Of a stretch of 64,000 nucleotides of DNA, positions 1 through 9,362 are shown one piece after another. The stretch covers positions 5,456,001-5,520,000 of the forward strand of contig NZ_JAANOU010000001.1 in the NCBI RefSeq assembly GCF_011758765.1. The letters run 5' to 3'. The position numbers were made by a program, and so were the translations under genes. A model generated the notes under the pieces. That model worked only from the letters and a program-made list of their open reading frames with translations. It did not search any database and was not told where the DNA came from. The DNA comes from Amycolatopsis viridis (GTDB lineage Bacteria; Actinomycetota; Actinomycetes; Mycobacteriales; Pseudonocardiaceae). How positions within the stretch are numbered: position 1 is the stretch's first letter; each line of letters begins with the position of its first letter.

Positions 1-512
1 CCGGGCGAGGTGGGCAGGCCCAGCGTCGCGACGCCGGACCCGGCCTGCGCGAGCAGCGCGTCGACGTGCCCGTGGTAGCAGCCCGCGAACTTGATGATCT
101 TGGTGCGCCCGGTGAACCCGCGGGCCAGGCGGATCGCGCTCATGGTCGCCTCGGTGCCCGAGTTGACCAGGCGCACCTGGTGCACCGGGTCGACCCGGCC
201 GATGATCTCCTCGGCCAGCTCGACCTCGCCGATCGTCGGCGTGCCGAACGACAAGCCCGAGCTCGCGGCTTCCCGCGCCGCCTCGACGACCGCCGGGTGC
301 GCGTGCCCGAGGATCATCGGCCCCCACGAGGACACCAGGTCCACGTAGCGGTTGCCGTCCGCGTCCCACAGGTGGGCACCCTCGCCGCGCACCATGAACC
401 GCGGGGTGCCGCCCACCGAGTTGAACGCCCGCACCGGAGAGTTCACGCCGCCGGGGGTCACGGCGGCGGCACGGTCGAACCACGCCCTGGACTTGTCGAC
501 TGCTTGCGTCAC
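1..512 (-). CDS. hemL: Glutamate-1-semialdehyde 2,1-aminomutase, N-terminal part (cut by window edge)
   Basis: PLP enzyme that makes 5-aminolevulinate from glutamate-1-semialdehyde, the step after HemA in the C5 heme route. About 170 N-terminal residues are visible; the frame runs off base 1, so the PLP-lysine half is outside. Seen: [13 protein letters not shown] near residue 18, [17 protein letters not shown] near 120 and [10 protein letters not shown] near 145, all typical of HemL. The GTG at 512 opens directly on the conserved [11 protein letters not shown] start. It lies 25 bases after a small membrane gene on the same strand and is probably co-transcribed with it. Confidence 0.95.
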   Translation of the reverse strand, partial: MTQAVDKSRAWFDRAAAVTPGGVNSPVRAFNSVGGTPRFMVRGEGAHLWDADGNRYVDLVSSWGPMILGHAHPAVVEAAREAASSGLSFGTPTIGEVELAEEIIGRVDPVHQVRLVNSGTEATMSAIRLARGFTGRTKIIKFAGCYHGHVDALLAQAGSGVATLGLPTSP

Positions 513-537
513 GGACCCCAGTCTTGCAAAGGTCCCG

Positions 538-870
538 TCAGGCCCGGTTCAGGTGTCCGGCGAAGTAGCCGAAGTCCTCGGTGTCCCGGCTCTTGCGGCG
601 ACGCTTGACCCGCGTCGCCAGCAGGACCTCGCGCACCGCGTCGGCCAGCAGGATCCCGGCGACCATGCCGAGTCCGATCGCCGCCGCCATCCAGCTGCCG
701 ACCCACCGGGTGCTGGTCAGCACGGTGCCGTCGGTGAGCCGCACCACGACTGTGTGCACCCCGGCGCCCCACACCACGAACGCGCCCCACACCGCGGCGG
801 CCGCCAGCAGCACCTCGACCAGCGCCACCACCGCGCGCACGGGCTGGTTCAGCCGGGCCTGTTCAGTCAC
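538..870 (-). CDS. Small two-helix membrane protein of unknown function
   Basis: 110 residues, not recognised as a named family. Two hydrophobic segments (about residues 13-38 and 55-80) are followed by a basic cytoplasmic tail with VKRRRKSRD. The stretch [18 protein letters not shown] between the helices resembles the VRLTDGTVV motif at the C-terminus of the upstream 883-1305 product. GTG start at 870; it sits 12 bases after that gene and 25 bases before hemL, so the four genes from 1826 down look like one operon. Function unknown. Confidence 0.7.
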   Translation of the reverse strand: MTEQARLNQPVRAVVALVEVLLAAAAVWGAFVVWGAGVHTVVVRLTDGTVLTSTRWVGSWMAAAIGLGMVAGILLADAVREVLLATRVKRRRKSRDTEDFGYFAGHLNRA

Positions 871-882
871 GTGAGAAGCCTC

Positions 883-1305
883 TCATGCCGTCTCCGGCGC
901 GCGCAGCGCGGTCCGCAGCGCCTCGACGTCCTTCGCCCAGGCCAGCACGACGGTGCCGTCGGTGAGCCGCACCGGCAGCGTGCCGAACTTGTTCGGGGTG
1001 GTCCAGCCACCGCCGAGCACCCGGGCCCCGGCGGGGGCGCCGACGTCGTCGACCTCGGCGATGTCGGCCAGCGGCAGCCGTTCCCGGCCCTGCCACAGGG
1101 CGTCGTCGGTGACGCGGACGCCGAGGAACCGCCGCCGCGCGTGGATCCACGGCGCGGTGATCACCGCCAGTCCGAGGCCGACGATGATCCAGGCGACGGT
1201 GTGCGGGGTGCCGGTGGCCAGCTCGGCCAGGAACCCGAGCAGGGCGAAGCCGGGCCCGTAGGCGAGGGCCGCCCAGCTCGCGCCGCGCTCGGAGTACCGG
1301 GTCAC
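883..1305 (-). CDS. DUF3093-like membrane protein
   Basis: 140 residues if started at the GTG at 1305. That start overlaps the upstream stop by four bases (GTGA), the usual coupling in this window; longer open frames upstream are shadows. Two hydrophobic N-terminal segments (about 12-30 and 38-55) are followed by a soluble domain with RRRFLGVRVTDDALWQGRERLPLADI and [37 protein letters not shown], which resembles the DUF3093 type of actinobacterial membrane protein. Role unknown. Position upstream of hemL is similar to the small membrane genes next to hemB in mycobacteria (from memory). Confidence 0.75.
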   Translation of the reverse strand: MTRYSERGASWAALAYGPGFALLGFLAELATGTPHTVAWIIVGLGLAVITAPWIHARRRFLGVRVTDDALWQGRERLPLADIAEVDDVGAPAGARVLGGGWTTPNKFGTLPVRLTDGTVVLAWAKDVEALRTALRAPETA

Positions 1306-1826
1306 GGCGACCGGCGGCCGACCTTCGGGAAGTACGGCTGCACCGACGGGATGTACATCAGCGCCAGCGCGACCAGGGCGATCAGCGTCGCGATCAGCGA
1401 GATGCCGGTGTAGGTCCGCAGCAGCACCTGGAACAGCAGGACGATGACGAGCAGGACGGTCAGCACCGTGCGGGCGGAGCGGGTGCCCTGCCGGGCCTTC
1501 CACGCGAACAGCACGAAGAAGGCCCCGAACGACACCGACCCGACCAGCAGCATCGCGAACAGCACCGTGGTGCCCGAGGCGATCCGCTCCGGCGTCAGCT
1601 GTTGGTTCGTGTTGGTCCGGACCAGTTCGTCGACCAGCTGCTGCCGGGTGAGGAACGCCACCAGGTAGGCGGCGGCCAGGACGACGCCCGCGGCGACCCA
1701 CAGCCAGAACGACACCTGCACCGGCCTCGGCGCCTCCGGCCGCTCGGCCTCCGCACCGGCCAGGCTCGGCGCCGGTGGCAGACCCCGGGCGCGGCGCTCG
1801 TCGTCCGATTCGTTCGCTGCGGTCAC
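1302..1826 (-). CDS. Conserved four-helix membrane protein
   Basis: 174 residues. A charged N-terminal region (about 1-35, Glu/Arg/Pro rich) is followed by four predicted membrane helices: about 38-62, 85-110, 118-140 and 145-165. The loop LTRQQLVDELVRTNTNQQLTPERIASGTT lies between helices 1 and 2. No enzymatic motif is visible. GTG start at 1826; its stop overlaps the next gene by four bases, so the two are probably translationally coupled. Unknown function; perhaps a counterpart of the transmembrane gene following hemB in mycobacteria. Confidence 0.75.
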   Translation of the reverse strand: MTAANESDDERRARGLPPAPSLAGAEAERPEAPRPVQVSFWLWVAAGVVLAAAYLVAFLTRQQLVDELVRTNTNQQLTPERIASGTTVLFAMLLVGSVSFGAFFVLFAWKARQGTRSARTVLTVLLVIVLLFQVLLRTYTGISLIATLIALVALALMYIPSVQPYFPKVGRRSP

Positions 1827-1865
1827 CCGTCAGAGACTACTGCGCCCGGGTGCGCCGCGAGGAGC

Positions 1866-2360
1866 TCACCCGACCTCGGCGACGCGGTAGGCGATCCCGC
1901 CCTCGACCAGGTAGCCGGAGCCGACGCAGACGATGTCGTTGAGCCAGGCGTGCTGGTGGGCACCGGTCTCGAACAGCGGTGTGGTCCGGAAGTAGTAGCG
2001 GGCCGGATCGACGTGGTGCCGTGCGCCGCGGTCGGCCAGTGCGGCCCGCAGATCGGGCGGGACGATCCAGCGGCCGTGGTAGGTCATGTGCACGAGGGCG
2101 GCGTCGTCGGTGCGCAGCGTCAGCCGGACGTCCAGGGACATCCCGCCGTCCTCCCGGAACAACGCCCAGTCGCCGCCGCCCGGCAGCACCTCGCCCCGGA
2201 TCCGCGGCCCGGTGAAGCTGCCCCCGGCGGCGCCGAACAGCACGCGCCGCCCGAACGGGCCGGCGCCGAAGTCCAGCCGTGGATCGAGGTCGACGACCAT
2301 GTCGAACAGGTGCCGCGTGGTGATCTCGCCGATGTCCCGCAGCCGGGGGTCCGCGGTCAC
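1866..2360 (-). CDS. DUF3237 family protein
   Basis: 164 residues from the GTG at 2360, which overlaps the upstream stop by four bases (GTGA). The protein fits DUF3237, a small beta-rich family often found near aromatic or polyketide metabolism genes: FGAAGGSFTGPRIRGEVLPGGGDWALFREDGGMSLDVRLTLRTDDAALVHMTYHGRW and TTPLFETGAHQHAWLNDIVCVGSGYLVEGGIAYRVAEV. Length matches the family (about 150). It is coupled to the SnoaL-like gene, so the two products likely act on one small molecule. Substrate unknown. Confidence 0.85.
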   Translation of the reverse strand: MTADPRLRDIGEITTRHLFDMVVDLDPRLDFGAGPFGRRVLFGAAGGSFTGPRIRGEVLPGGGDWALFREDGGMSLDVRLTLRTDDAALVHMTYHGRWIVPPDLRAALADRGARHHVDPARYYFRTTPLFETGAHQHAWLNDIVCVGSGYLVEGGIAYRVAEVG

Positions 2361-2806
2361 GAGCGGGCTCCGAACTGCGTCCGCCGCACGGCATCGGCCG
2401 AGACGCCCGACTGGGCGCACAGTTCGGCCAGGTCGAAGAAGAACCGTTCACCGGCGATCAGGTCGTCGGCGAAGGTGAACTGCAGGAACACCGGCAGCTC
2501 GGCGCGCCTGCCGTTGGGCACCACGCCGAACCGGTCGCCGGTCATGGTCATCCGCGCCACGCCCCAGCAGACCAGGGTTGTGCCGTCGCTCGCGTGTCCG
2601 TCCAGGGATATTTCGTAGTCGGGGAAGGAGGCGAAGAAGCGGGCCAGTGCCCGCTCGTTCGCCGCGCGGCCGGCGGCCCGGGTGCCCAGCGGTGGCGACT
2701 CCAGCAGGATCTCGGGGTGCAGCAGCCGCAGGGCCGCGGGCAGGTCCTGCCGGCTCTTCGCCACGGCCAGCTGGGACGCCAGCTCGAACATCCGGTCTTC
2801 GTTCAT
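2357..2806 (-). CDS. SnoaL/NTF2-like fold protein
   Basis: 149 residues with the SnoaL-like (polyketide cyclase / nuclear transport factor 2) pattern: an N-terminal helix pair, HPEILLESPPLGTRAAGRAANERALARFFASFPDYEISLDG, then a beta-rich half with LPVFLQFTFADDLIAGERFFFDLAELCAQSG. Such proteins are cyclases, isomerases or ligand binders; no specific substrate can be read here. ATG at 2806. First gene of a two-gene operon with the DUF3237 gene. It is divergent from a TetR regulator, with a 14-bp perfect palindrome in the gap, so repression by that TetR is likely. Confidence 0.82.
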   Translation of the reverse strand: MNEDRMFELASQLAVAKSRQDLPAALRLLHPEILLESPPLGTRAAGRAANERALARFFASFPDYEISLDGHASDGTTLVCWGVARMTMTGDRFGVVPNGRRAELPVFLQFTFADDLIAGERFFFDLAELCAQSGVSADAVRRTQFGARS

Positions 2807-2816
2807 CAGATAAACA

Positions 2817-2830
2817 TACGGTCGACCGTA
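2817..2830. promoter_or_regulatory. Palindromic operator between SnoaL-like operon and TetR gene
   Basis: TACGGTCGACCGTA is a perfect 14-bp palindrome centred between the two divergent starts, 10 bases from the SnoaL-like ATG and 34 from the TetR GTG. Beyond a 2-base mismatch on each side the symmetry resumes (AAA / TTT). This is the size and position expected for a TetR dimer site controlling both directions. Confidence 0.7.
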
Positions 2831-2864
2831 CTTTTTGACAAATGTCTGTGAGAGGATGGTTCAG

Positions 2865-3473
2865 GTGAGCGAGGTGGTGCAGGACCGGCGGCGGCTGCGG
2901 GGCGCCCGGTCCCGGCGGACGATCGTGCGGCACGCCGTGGACGTGGCGTCGGCGGACGGGCTCGACGGCCTCAGCTTCGGGCGGCTCGCGGGCGACCTCG
3001 GGATGAGCAAGGCCGGCATCCAGACCCTGTTCGGGACCAAGGAGAACCTGCAGATCGCGGTCGCCGCAGCGGCGCGCGAGGTGTTCGAGGAGGCCGTTGT
3101 GGCCCCGGCGCTCGCCGTGCCGCCCGGCCCGGCCCGGCTGCGCGCGCTCGTCGACCGGTGGATCGCCTACGCGGCGGAACCGTTGTTCCCCGGCGGCTGC
3201 TTCTGGGCGGCGAACCTACCGGTCTTCGACAGCAAGCCGGGTCCACTGCGCGAGGTGCTGGCAGCCCAGCAGCGCGAGTGGCGGGCGCTGCTCGCCGACC
3301 AGGTGCGCCACGCCGCGAGCCCCAGCGAGGGGGCACCCGCCGAGGCGGACCTGGTGGCGTTCCAGATCGACGCCGTGCTCATGGCGACCAACACCGCGCT
3401 CCGGCTCGGCGAGACCGGCTCCGTGGACCGCGCCCGCCGCGCGATCGACCGTCTCGCCGGTCCGGCCGCCTGA
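2865..3473 (+). CDS. TetR/AcrR family transcriptional regulator
   Basis: About 202 residues. The N-terminal helix-turn-helix is at about 20-60: RRTIVRHAVDVASADGLDGLSFGRLAGDLGMSKAGIQTLFGTKENLQIAV. The ligand-binding part includes YAAEPLFPGGCFWAANLPVFDSKPGPLREVL, typical of one TetR subgroup. GTG at 2865 is preferred because AGAGGA at 2851-2856 lies 8 bases upstream; the ATG at 2856 overlaps that ribosome site. Divergent from the SnoaL/DUF3237 operon across a perfect palindrome, so it probably represses that operon and itself. Ligand unknown. Confidence 0.9.
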   Translation: MSEVVQDRRRLRGARSRRTIVRHAVDVASADGLDGLSFGRLAGDLGMSKAGIQTLFGTKENLQIAVAAAAREVFEEAVVAPALAVPPGPARLRALVDRWIAYAAEPLFPGGCFWAANLPVFDSKPGPLREVLAAQQREWRALLADQVRHAASPSEGAPAEADLVAFQIDAVLMATNTALRLGETGSVDRARRAIDRLAGPAA

Positions 3474-3492
3474 GCCCGCCCGCAACCGCCGG

Positions 3493-4464
3493 TCAGTCCA
3501 GCCAGGCTGCCGTTTCGGTGGCCCAGTACGTGAGGATCATGTCCGCCCCGGCCCGCCGGATCGACGTCAGCACCTCGAGGATGGTGCGCTCGCGGTCCAG
3601 CCAGCCGTTGGTCGCGGCGGCCTCGACCATCGCGTACTCGCCGGAGATGTTGTACGCCGCGACCGGGACCGGGGACACGTCCGCCGCCCGCCGGATCACG
3701 TCCAAGTAGGACAGTGCCGGCTTGACCATGATGGCGTCGGCGCCCTCTTCGACGTCCAGTTCGATCTCGCGCAGCGCCTCGCGCCCGTTGCCCGGGTCCT
3801 GCTGGTAGGTCTTGCGGTCGCCCGTGAGCTGCGAGTCCACCGCTTCCCGGAACGGGCCGTAGAAGGCACTCGCGTACTTGGCCGAGTAGGCCAGGATGCC
3901 GGTGTCGAGGTGCCCGGCCTCGTCGAGCGCCCGGCGGATCACGCCGACCTGGCCGTCCATCATGCCGCTCGGGCCGAGCATGTGGGCGCCGGCCTCGGCC
4001 TGGGCGACGGCCATGTCGGCGTAGACCTCCAGGGTCGCGTCGTTGTCCACGCCGCCGTGGTCGTCGAGCACGCCGCAGTGGCCGTGGTCGGTGAACTCGT
4101 CCAGGCAGGTGTCGGCCATCAGGACGGTCGAGTCGCCCAGTTCCGACCGCAGGTCGCGCAGGGCCACGTTCAGGATGCCGTGCTCGTCGACCGCGCCCGA
4201 ACCGGTCGCGTCCCGCTGCTCGGGGACGCCGAACAGCATCAGCCCGCCGACCCCGGCCCGCACCGCCTCCACGGCGGCCTTGCGCAGCGTGTCACGGGTG
4301 TGCTGAACGACGCCGGGCATGCTCGCGATGGGCCGGGGCGTGTCGATCCCCTCGGCGACGAACATGGGCAGGATCAGCTGCCGGGGGCGGAGCGTGGTTT
4401 CGCTCACCAGGCGCCGCAGCGCCGCCGTACTCCGCAACCGCCGGGGACGATGCTCGGGAAACAC
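3493..4464 (-). CDS. hemB: Delta-aminolevulinic acid dehydratase (porphobilinogen synthase)
   Basis: Condenses two 5-aminolevulinates to porphobilinogen. 323 residues, the usual family length, from a GTG at 4464 opening on [20 protein letters not shown]. The Schiff-base lysines are in [15 protein letters not shown] and [15 protein letters not shown]. The metal loop reads [21 protein letters not shown], with two of the three zinc cysteines of the E. coli type enzyme and Asp in place of the middle one, so the metal site is mixed. An in-frame ATG about 17 codons upstream is possible but unlike the family start. Follows hemD by 77 bases. Confidence 0.96.
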   Translation of the reverse strand: MFPEHRPRRLRSTAALRRLVSETTLRPRQLILPMFVAEGIDTPRPIASMPGVVQHTRDTLRKAAVEAVRAGVGGLMLFGVPEQRDATGSGAVDEHGILNVALRDLRSELGDSTVLMADTCLDEFTDHGHCGVLDDHGGVDNDATLEVYADMAVAQAEAGAHMLGPSGMMDGQVGVIRRALDEAGHLDTGILAYSAKYASAFYGPFREAVDSQLTGDRKTYQQDPGNGREALREIELDVEEGADAIMVKPALSYLDVIRRAADVSPVPVAAYNISGEYAMVEAAATNGWLDRERTILEVLTSIRRAGADMILTYWATETAAWLD

Positions 4465-4541
4465 GCCACCGACGGTACTCCGGGCCCGGACGCGGCTCGG
4501 GGCCGCCCGTGACATCGCACAGGCGGCCCCGGCCGGGTCGA

Positions 4542-6077
4542 TCAGGAGGAGCGGCGGGTGCGCTTCGCCTTGCGCGGCGGCGGCAGGGCGCCCTCGGCGC
4601 GCAGCTTGGCGGCGTGCGCGGCCAGCGCGTCGACCAGGTGCGGCACGTCCGCCACCTCCGGCTGCACGTCCACCCGCAGGCCGAACTCCACGGCGGTCTC
4701 CGCGGTCTTCGGCCCGATGCACGCGACCAGCGTGCGGGTGTGCGGCTTGCCTGCGATGCCGACCAGGTTCCGCACCGTGGAGGACGAGGTGAAGCAGACC
4801 GCGTCGAACCCACCGGTCTTGATCATCTCGCGGGTCTCGGCCGGCGGCGGGGCCGCCCGGACGGTCCGGTAGGCCGTCACGTCGTCGACCTCCCAGCCAC
4901 GCTCGACCAGGCCGGCGGACAGCGTCTCGGTGGCGATGTCGGCCCGCGGCAGCAGCACCCGGTTCACCGGGTCCAGCACGTCGTCGTACGGCGGGAACTC
5001 CGCCAGCAGGCCCTCGCTGGACTGCTCGCCCTGCGGGATCATCTCCGGGTTGATGCCGAACGCACGCACCCGCGCCGCGGTGGCCTCCCCGACACAGGCG
5101 ATCTTCACGCCGGAGAAGGCGCGGGCGTCGAGGCCGAACTCCTCGAACTTCTCCCACACCGCCTTCACCGCGTTGGCCGAGGTGAACACGATCCACTGGT
5201 AGCGGCCGTCGACCAGGCCCTTGACCGCGCGCTCCATCTGGGCGGGGCTGCGCGGCGGCTCGACCGAGATCGTCGGGACCTCGTGCGACGTGGCGCCGTG
5301 GATGCGCAGCCGCTCGGCCATCTCACCGGCCTGCTCCTTGGTGCGCGGCACCAGGACCTTCCAGCCGTAGAGCGCCCGCGACTCCCACCAGGACAGCTTC
5401 GACCGCTGCCCGGCCTGCTCGCCGACGGTCACCACGAGCGGGCCGGCCAGCTCACCGGCGTCCTGCGACAGGGTCGCCAGGGTGGTGTCCACCGTGCGCT
5501 GGGTGTTGATGGTGCCGTTCGCGGTGACCGCGACCGGGGTGGTGCCCGCCAGGCCGTGCTCGGTCAGCGCGCCCGCCGCCTCGGCGAGCTGGGCCGACGT
5601 CGCGTGCAGCACGATCGGGCCCGGCGCCGCCGCGACCTTCGCCCAGTCGACGTCACCGCGGACGTCGACGTCGGTGTAGCTGCCGCCGAGCGCGATACCG
5701 GCGTACGCCGGCACGGCCGAACCCGGCGTGATGCCCGGGACGACCTCGAAGACCGCGCTGGTCTTCGCGACGGCCTGCACCTCGGCCACGGCGGCGGCGT
5801 TGGTCAGCGGGTCACCGCTGGACAGGCGCAGCACCAGCCGGCCGCCCTTGGCCTCGTTCGCGAGGTCCTTGGCGACCTCGGCCGGCTCGCCGACGGCCGG
5901 CCGGACCTCGGCGTCCGCGCTGGCGCCCGCGAGCACGCCGGCGGGCACGTCGGGGTCGGTCACCACGACCTCGGCCTTCGCCAGGAGCTCCTGGGCACGT
6001 ACGGTCAGCAGTCCGGCGTCGCCGGGGCCGGAGCCCACGAAAGCGACGCGCCCAGCGGTTGTCCGCGCGGGGGTCAT
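4542..6077 (-). CDS. hemD: Fused uroporphyrinogen-III C-methyltransferase / uroporphyrinogen-III synthase
   Basis: 511 residues in two domains. Residues about 8-235 form a tetrapyrrole methylase of the CobA/SUMT type ([52 protein letters not shown]). Residues about 262-490 form the HemD synthase ([54 protein letters not shown]). The domain order is usual for Actinobacteria. Some methylase motifs look degraded compared with true SUMT, so the N-terminal half may be weakly active or not a sirohaem enzyme; this is inference. Ends with a basic tail KAKRTRRSS. 53 bases after hemC in the heme operon. Confidence 0.94.
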   Translation of the reverse strand: MTPARTTAGRVAFVGSGPGDAGLLTVRAQELLAKAEVVVTDPDVPAGVLAGASADAEVRPAVGEPAEVAKDLANEAKGGRLVLRLSSGDPLTNAAAVAEVQAVAKTSAVFEVVPGITPGSAVPAYAGIALGGSYTDVDVRGDVDWAKVAAAPGPIVLHATSAQLAEAAGALTEHGLAGTTPVAVTANGTINTQRTVDTTLATLSQDAGELAGPLVVTVGEQAGQRSKLSWWESRALYGWKVLVPRTKEQAGEMAERLRIHGATSHEVPTISVEPPRSPAQMERAVKGLVDGRYQWIVFTSANAVKAVWEKFEEFGLDARAFSGVKIACVGEATAARVRAFGINPEMIPQGEQSSEGLLAEFPPYDDVLDPVNRVLLPRADIATETLSAGLVERGWEVDDVTAYRTVRAAPPPAETREMIKTGGFDAVCFTSSSTVRNLVGIAGKPHTRTLVACIGPKTAETAVEFGLRVDVQPEVADVPHLVDALAAHAAKLRAEGALPPPRKAKRTRRSS

Positions 6078-6130
6078 CGTGTCTTTCTCCTATTGATCGG
6101 CGCGAGCGCGCCGAGCCGTTCGAGGAACTT

Positions 6131-7096
6131 TCACCGGTTTTCGCGGCCCGGGCCGGACAATGCGCCGGCTCCGAGGTCGAGCAGCTCCGCGGCCAGATCG
6201 CGGCCGAGTTGCTCCGCTTCGCTCTTGCCGGCGACCGCCGAGGCGCGCAGCAACTGCACGGACTCGTCGTCGAGGCCTGCGGCGGCGACCCCACGAAGCG
6301 AGACGCGCTCGACCACGCGGGCGTCCTCGCCTGTGTCTTCGTAATCCTCCACAACCTCGGCGAGTGCGCCGACGGGCGCGCTGCAGCCGGCTTCGAGCGC
6401 GGCCAGCATGGCCCGCTCCGCCGTCACCGCGGCCCGTGTCGCTTCGTCGTCCACAATGGACCGAAGAAGGTGTTCGATGTCCACGTCGTCGACGCGGCAC
6501 TCCACCGCCAGTGCGCCCTGGGCGGGCGCGGGCAGCATCTGGATCGGGTCCAGGGTCTCGGTGATCACGTCGGCGCGGCCGAGGCGGACCAGGCCGGCGC
6601 GCGCGAGCACGACGGCGTCCAGTTCGCCGTCGAAGACCTTGTTCAGCCGGGTGTCGATGTTGCCGCGGATGGGCACGACCTCGAACCCGAGGCCGAGCGC
6701 ACGCAGCTGCGCCGTGCGGCGCGGCGAGCCGGTGCCGATCCGGGAACCGGACGGCAGCTCGCCCAGGGTCAGCCCGTCGCGCGCGATCAACGCGTCGCGC
6801 GGGTCCTCCCGCGGCGGCACGGCGGCCAGCACGATGCCGGGCTCCGGCGCCGTGGGCAGGTCCTTGTACGAGTGCACCGCGACGTCGACCTGCTTGTTCA
6901 GCAGGGCCTCGCGCAGCGCGGAGGTGAACACGCCGACACCGATCTCCGCGATCGGCGCGCTGGAGCGGTCGCCGGGCGTCGTGATCGTGACGATCTCGAC
7001 CTGCTCACCCGCCTTGCGCAGCACGTCGGCGACCGTGCCGGTCTGCGTCCTGGCGAGGGCACTGCCCCGCGTCCCGATCCGAATGGTCCTCGTCAC
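6131..7096 (-). CDS. hemC: Porphobilinogen deaminase (hydroxymethylbilane synthase)
   Basis: Polymerises four porphobilinogens into hydroxymethylbilane on a covalent dipyrromethane cofactor. 321 residues. Family signatures: [22 protein letters not shown] at the start, [17 protein letters not shown] near residue 80, [32 protein letters not shown] near 100-130, and the cofactor cysteine in [18 protein letters not shown] near 245. The GTG start at 7096 overlaps the hemA stop by four bases (GTGA), so hemA-hemC are coupled. Confidence 0.97.
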   Translation of the reverse strand: MTRTIRIGTRGSALARTQTGTVADVLRKAGEQVEIVTITTPGDRSSAPIAEIGVGVFTSALREALLNKQVDVAVHSYKDLPTAPEPGIVLAAVPPREDPRDALIARDGLTLGELPSGSRIGTGSPRRTAQLRALGLGFEVVPIRGNIDTRLNKVFDGELDAVVLARAGLVRLGRADVITETLDPIQMLPAPAQGALAVECRVDDVDIEHLLRSIVDDEATRAAVTAERAMLAALEAGCSAPVGALAEVVEDYEDTGEDARVVERVSLRGVAAAGLDDESVQLLRASAVAGKSEAEQLGRDLAAELLDLGAGALSGPGRENR

Positions 7097-8418
7097 TGGG
7101 TTTCACCGTCTGTCCTGGGCAGGCGCTCGGGGGTCGGGCTCGACACGACGGCCGGCGAGGCCGGGTCGAGCTCGAACAGCTCCCGCAGCGCGTTGGCGTA
7201 GTCCGTGCCCTGGGTCTCCGCGGCGAGCTGCTTGACGCGCACCGTCGGCGCGTGCAGCAGCTTGTCCACGACCCGGCGCACGGTGCGGTTGACCTCGTCG
7301 CGGACCGCGGTGTCGAGGCCGGGCAGCCGGTGGTCCAGCCGCAGCATCTCGGCGTCGACGACCTCGGCGGCCCGCTTGCGCAGCGCGGTGACGGTCGGGG
7401 TGACCGCCGCGCTGCGCTGCGCGGCGAGGTACTCGCGCACCTCGTCCAGCACGATGCCGTTGGCCCGGGCGAGCTGCTTGGCGCTGCCGGCCGAACCCCG
7501 GTCGTCCATCCGCTTCCGGACGGTCTCCAGGTCGACCAGCCGCACGCCGGGCAGCGTGTCCACGTCCGGGTGCACGTCCCGCGGCAGGCCGAGGTCGCAC
7601 ACCACCACCGGGCGACCGCCGCGGGTCCGCAGGTGCTCGGGGGTGACGACGACGTCCTGCGCACCGGTGCAGGCGACCACCACGTCCGCGTCGGCCAGGC
7701 GCTCGGCCAGCTCGTCCATGCCGGCCGCCACGGCGGGCACACCCTGCTCGGTGACGTTGGCCGCGAGCCGCTCGGCGTTGGCCAGGGTCCGGTTCACGAC
7801 CGTGATCCGGCCGATGCCGGCCTTGCGCAGCTGGCTCGCCGACAGCGCACCCATCGAGCCGGCGCCGACGATCACCGCGTGCTTGCCGGTGAGGTCGGGC
7901 GCCTCGCCGAGGGCCTCGGACACCACCGACGCGCCGAGGTGGTCCAGGCCGGTCTCGGTGTGCACGCGCTTGCCGACCCGCAGCGTGGTCTGGATCAGCT
8001 CGTGCAGGGTGCGGCCGACGGTGCCGGCCTCGCGCGCGGCGGCGTAGAAGTTGCGCACCTGGCCGAGGATCTGGGTCTCGCCGACGACCATCGAATCCAG
8101 GCCGGCGGCCACGGAGAAGATGTGCTCGACGGCGGCACCCGCGTAGTGCACGTACAGGTTGTCGTAGAGGTCGGCCGCCGCGCAGCCGGCCTGGCGGGCC
8201 AGGACCTCGGAGATGTCGGCGAGACCGCCGTGGAACGCCTCGACCACCGAGTAGACCTCGATGCGGTTGCAGGTCGAGACGACCATGACCTCGTTCACGT
8301 GCGGCGACTGCTGGAGCTCGTGCAGCACCTTGTCCAGCTCGGTGGCCGGGATGGCGACCTTCTCCAGCGTGCGCAGGTCCGCAGTGCGATACGACAGCCC
8401 GACGGCCAGGACACTCAC
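7093..8418 (-). CDS. hemA: Glutamyl-tRNA reductase
   Basis: Reduces glutamyl-tRNA to glutamate-1-semialdehyde, the first step of the C5 heme pathway. 441 residues. Catalytic cysteine in [20 protein letters not shown] near residue 50; [19 protein letters not shown] near 108-130; NADPH-binding [20 protein letters not shown] near 180-205; C-terminal dimerisation helices after about 320. GTG at 8418 follows the rex stop with no spacer (TAAGTG), so hemA is read with rex and is expected to respond to the NADH/NAD+ ratio sensed by Rex. Confidence 0.97.
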   Translation of the reverse strand: MSVLAVGLSYRTADLRTLEKVAIPATELDKVLHELQQSPHVNEVMVVSTCNRIEVYSVVEAFHGGLADISEVLARQAGCAAADLYDNLYVHYAGAAVEHIFSVAAGLDSMVVGETQILGQVRNFYAAAREAGTVGRTLHELIQTTLRVGKRVHTETGLDHLGASVVSEALGEAPDLTGKHAVIVGAGSMGALSASQLRKAGIGRITVVNRTLANAERLAANVTEQGVPAVAAGMDELAERLADADVVVACTGAQDVVVTPEHLRTRGGRPVVVCDLGLPRDVHPDVDTLPGVRLVDLETVRKRMDDRGSAGSAKQLARANGIVLDEVREYLAAQRSAAVTPTVTALRKRAAEVVDAEMLRLDHRLPGLDTAVRDEVNRTVRRVVDKLLHAPTVRVKQLAAETQGTDYANALRELFELDPASPAVVSSPTPERLPRTDGETQ

Positions 8419-9195
8419 TTACCGCACCACCATTCCGTTACCCACGTTCTCCGCTCGCCGGGCCACGTGGAACGACAGGATCTGCAACTCCACGGCCAGG
8501 TCGACCTTGCGCACCTCGACGTGCTCGGGCACCTGGAGGACCACCGGCGCGAAGTTCAGGATGCACTGCACCCCGCCCGCCACCAGCCGGTCGGCGACCG
8601 TCTGCGCCGCGGGCGGCGGCGTCGCGATGACGCCGATCGAGATCCCCCGCTCCGAGCACACCTCGGGGATGTCGTTGAGGTGCGACACCGGGATCCCGCC
8701 GACCGGCACGCCGATCAGGTCGGGGTCGATGTCGAACAGCGCCTCGACCGGGAACCCCCGGCCGGGGAAGCCTCCGTAGTTGGCCAACGCATGACCGAGG
8801 TTACCGATTCCGACGACGGCCACCTTGTGCTGTCGCGTGAGTCCCAGTGTCCGTTCGAGCTGCCCGACCAGCACCGCGACCTCGTAGCCGACGCCACGCG
8901 TGCCGTACGAGCCGAGGTAGGACAGGTCCTTGCGCAGCTTGGCGGAGTTCACCCCGGCCGCGGCGGCGAGCTCCTCGCTGGCCACGGTGGTCGCGCCCTG
9001 CTCGGCCATCGCGGAGAGCACGCGCAGGTACACGGCGAGACGGGCGACGGCGGCCTCCGGGATCGCGCGGACCCGGGCCTCCTCGGCGCCGTTCTCGGTG
9101 ACCGCGGGCATCTCCGCGGTCGGGGCGTTGTCGGCGTCCGGCGTGGACAGCTTTCCGGCGACGGCCGCACCGTTGCGCCGGCCACGCTGTGCCAC
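8419..9195 (-). CDS. rex: Redox-sensing transcriptional repressor Rex
   Basis: Represses respiratory and heme genes when NADH is low and is released by NADH. About 258 residues: winged-helix domain at about 25-105 (EEARVRAIPEAAVARLAVYLRVL, LAAAAGVNSAKLRKDLSYLGSYGTRGVGY), then a Rossmann fold with VAVVGIGNLGHALANYGGF. GTG at 9195 (or the adjacent one at 9198) is chosen because GAGGAGG at 9204-9210 sits 8 (or 5) bases upstream; the open frame extends further up without another good site. A Rex-type operator at 9312-9329 lies in its leader, indicating autoregulation. Gene order rex-hemACDB is conserved in streptomycetes. Confidence 0.94.
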   Translation of the reverse strand: MAQRGRRNGAAVAGKLSTPDADNAPTAEMPAVTENGAEEARVRAIPEAAVARLAVYLRVLSAMAEQGATTVASEELAAAAGVNSAKLRKDLSYLGSYGTRGVGYEVAVLVGQLERTLGLTRQHKVAVVGIGNLGHALANYGGFPGRGFPVEALFDIDPDLIGVPVGGIPVSHLNDIPEVCSERGISIGVIATPPPAAQTVADRLVAGGVQCILNFAPVVLQVPEHVEVRKVDLAVELQILSFHVARRAENVGNGMVVR

Positions 9196-9311
9196 CACGC
9201 CGGCCTCCTCGTTCCGCCCGTCGACAAGCCTCGAATTTCCCCTTGACCCGGGCCGAGAAGTCGGGTTCGATGCACGGCCGTCGTGAGGGGTACCGGGAAT
9301 ACGGTAGCCAC

Positions 9312-9329
9312 TTGTGAACGCAGGCACAA
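9312..9329. promoter_or_regulatory. Rex operator (ROP-like) upstream of rex-hemACDB
   Basis: TTGTGAACGCAGGCACAA has half sites TTGTGAA and GGCACAA around a 4-base centre. The known streptomycete Rex operator is built on TGTGAACGCGTTCACA; the left half and the CACA end match. It lies about 115 bases upstream of the rex start, so Rex probably controls its own operon and with it heme synthesis. Confidence 0.75.
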
Positions 9330-9362
9330 AGTGGCTGGTCAGGCGCATGACCGAAGCCACAC

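Noticed and set aside
66-608. Plus-strand open frames across the hemL end
   Set aside because: They are the antisense shadow of hemL and the small membrane gene; the minus-strand reading has the family motifs.
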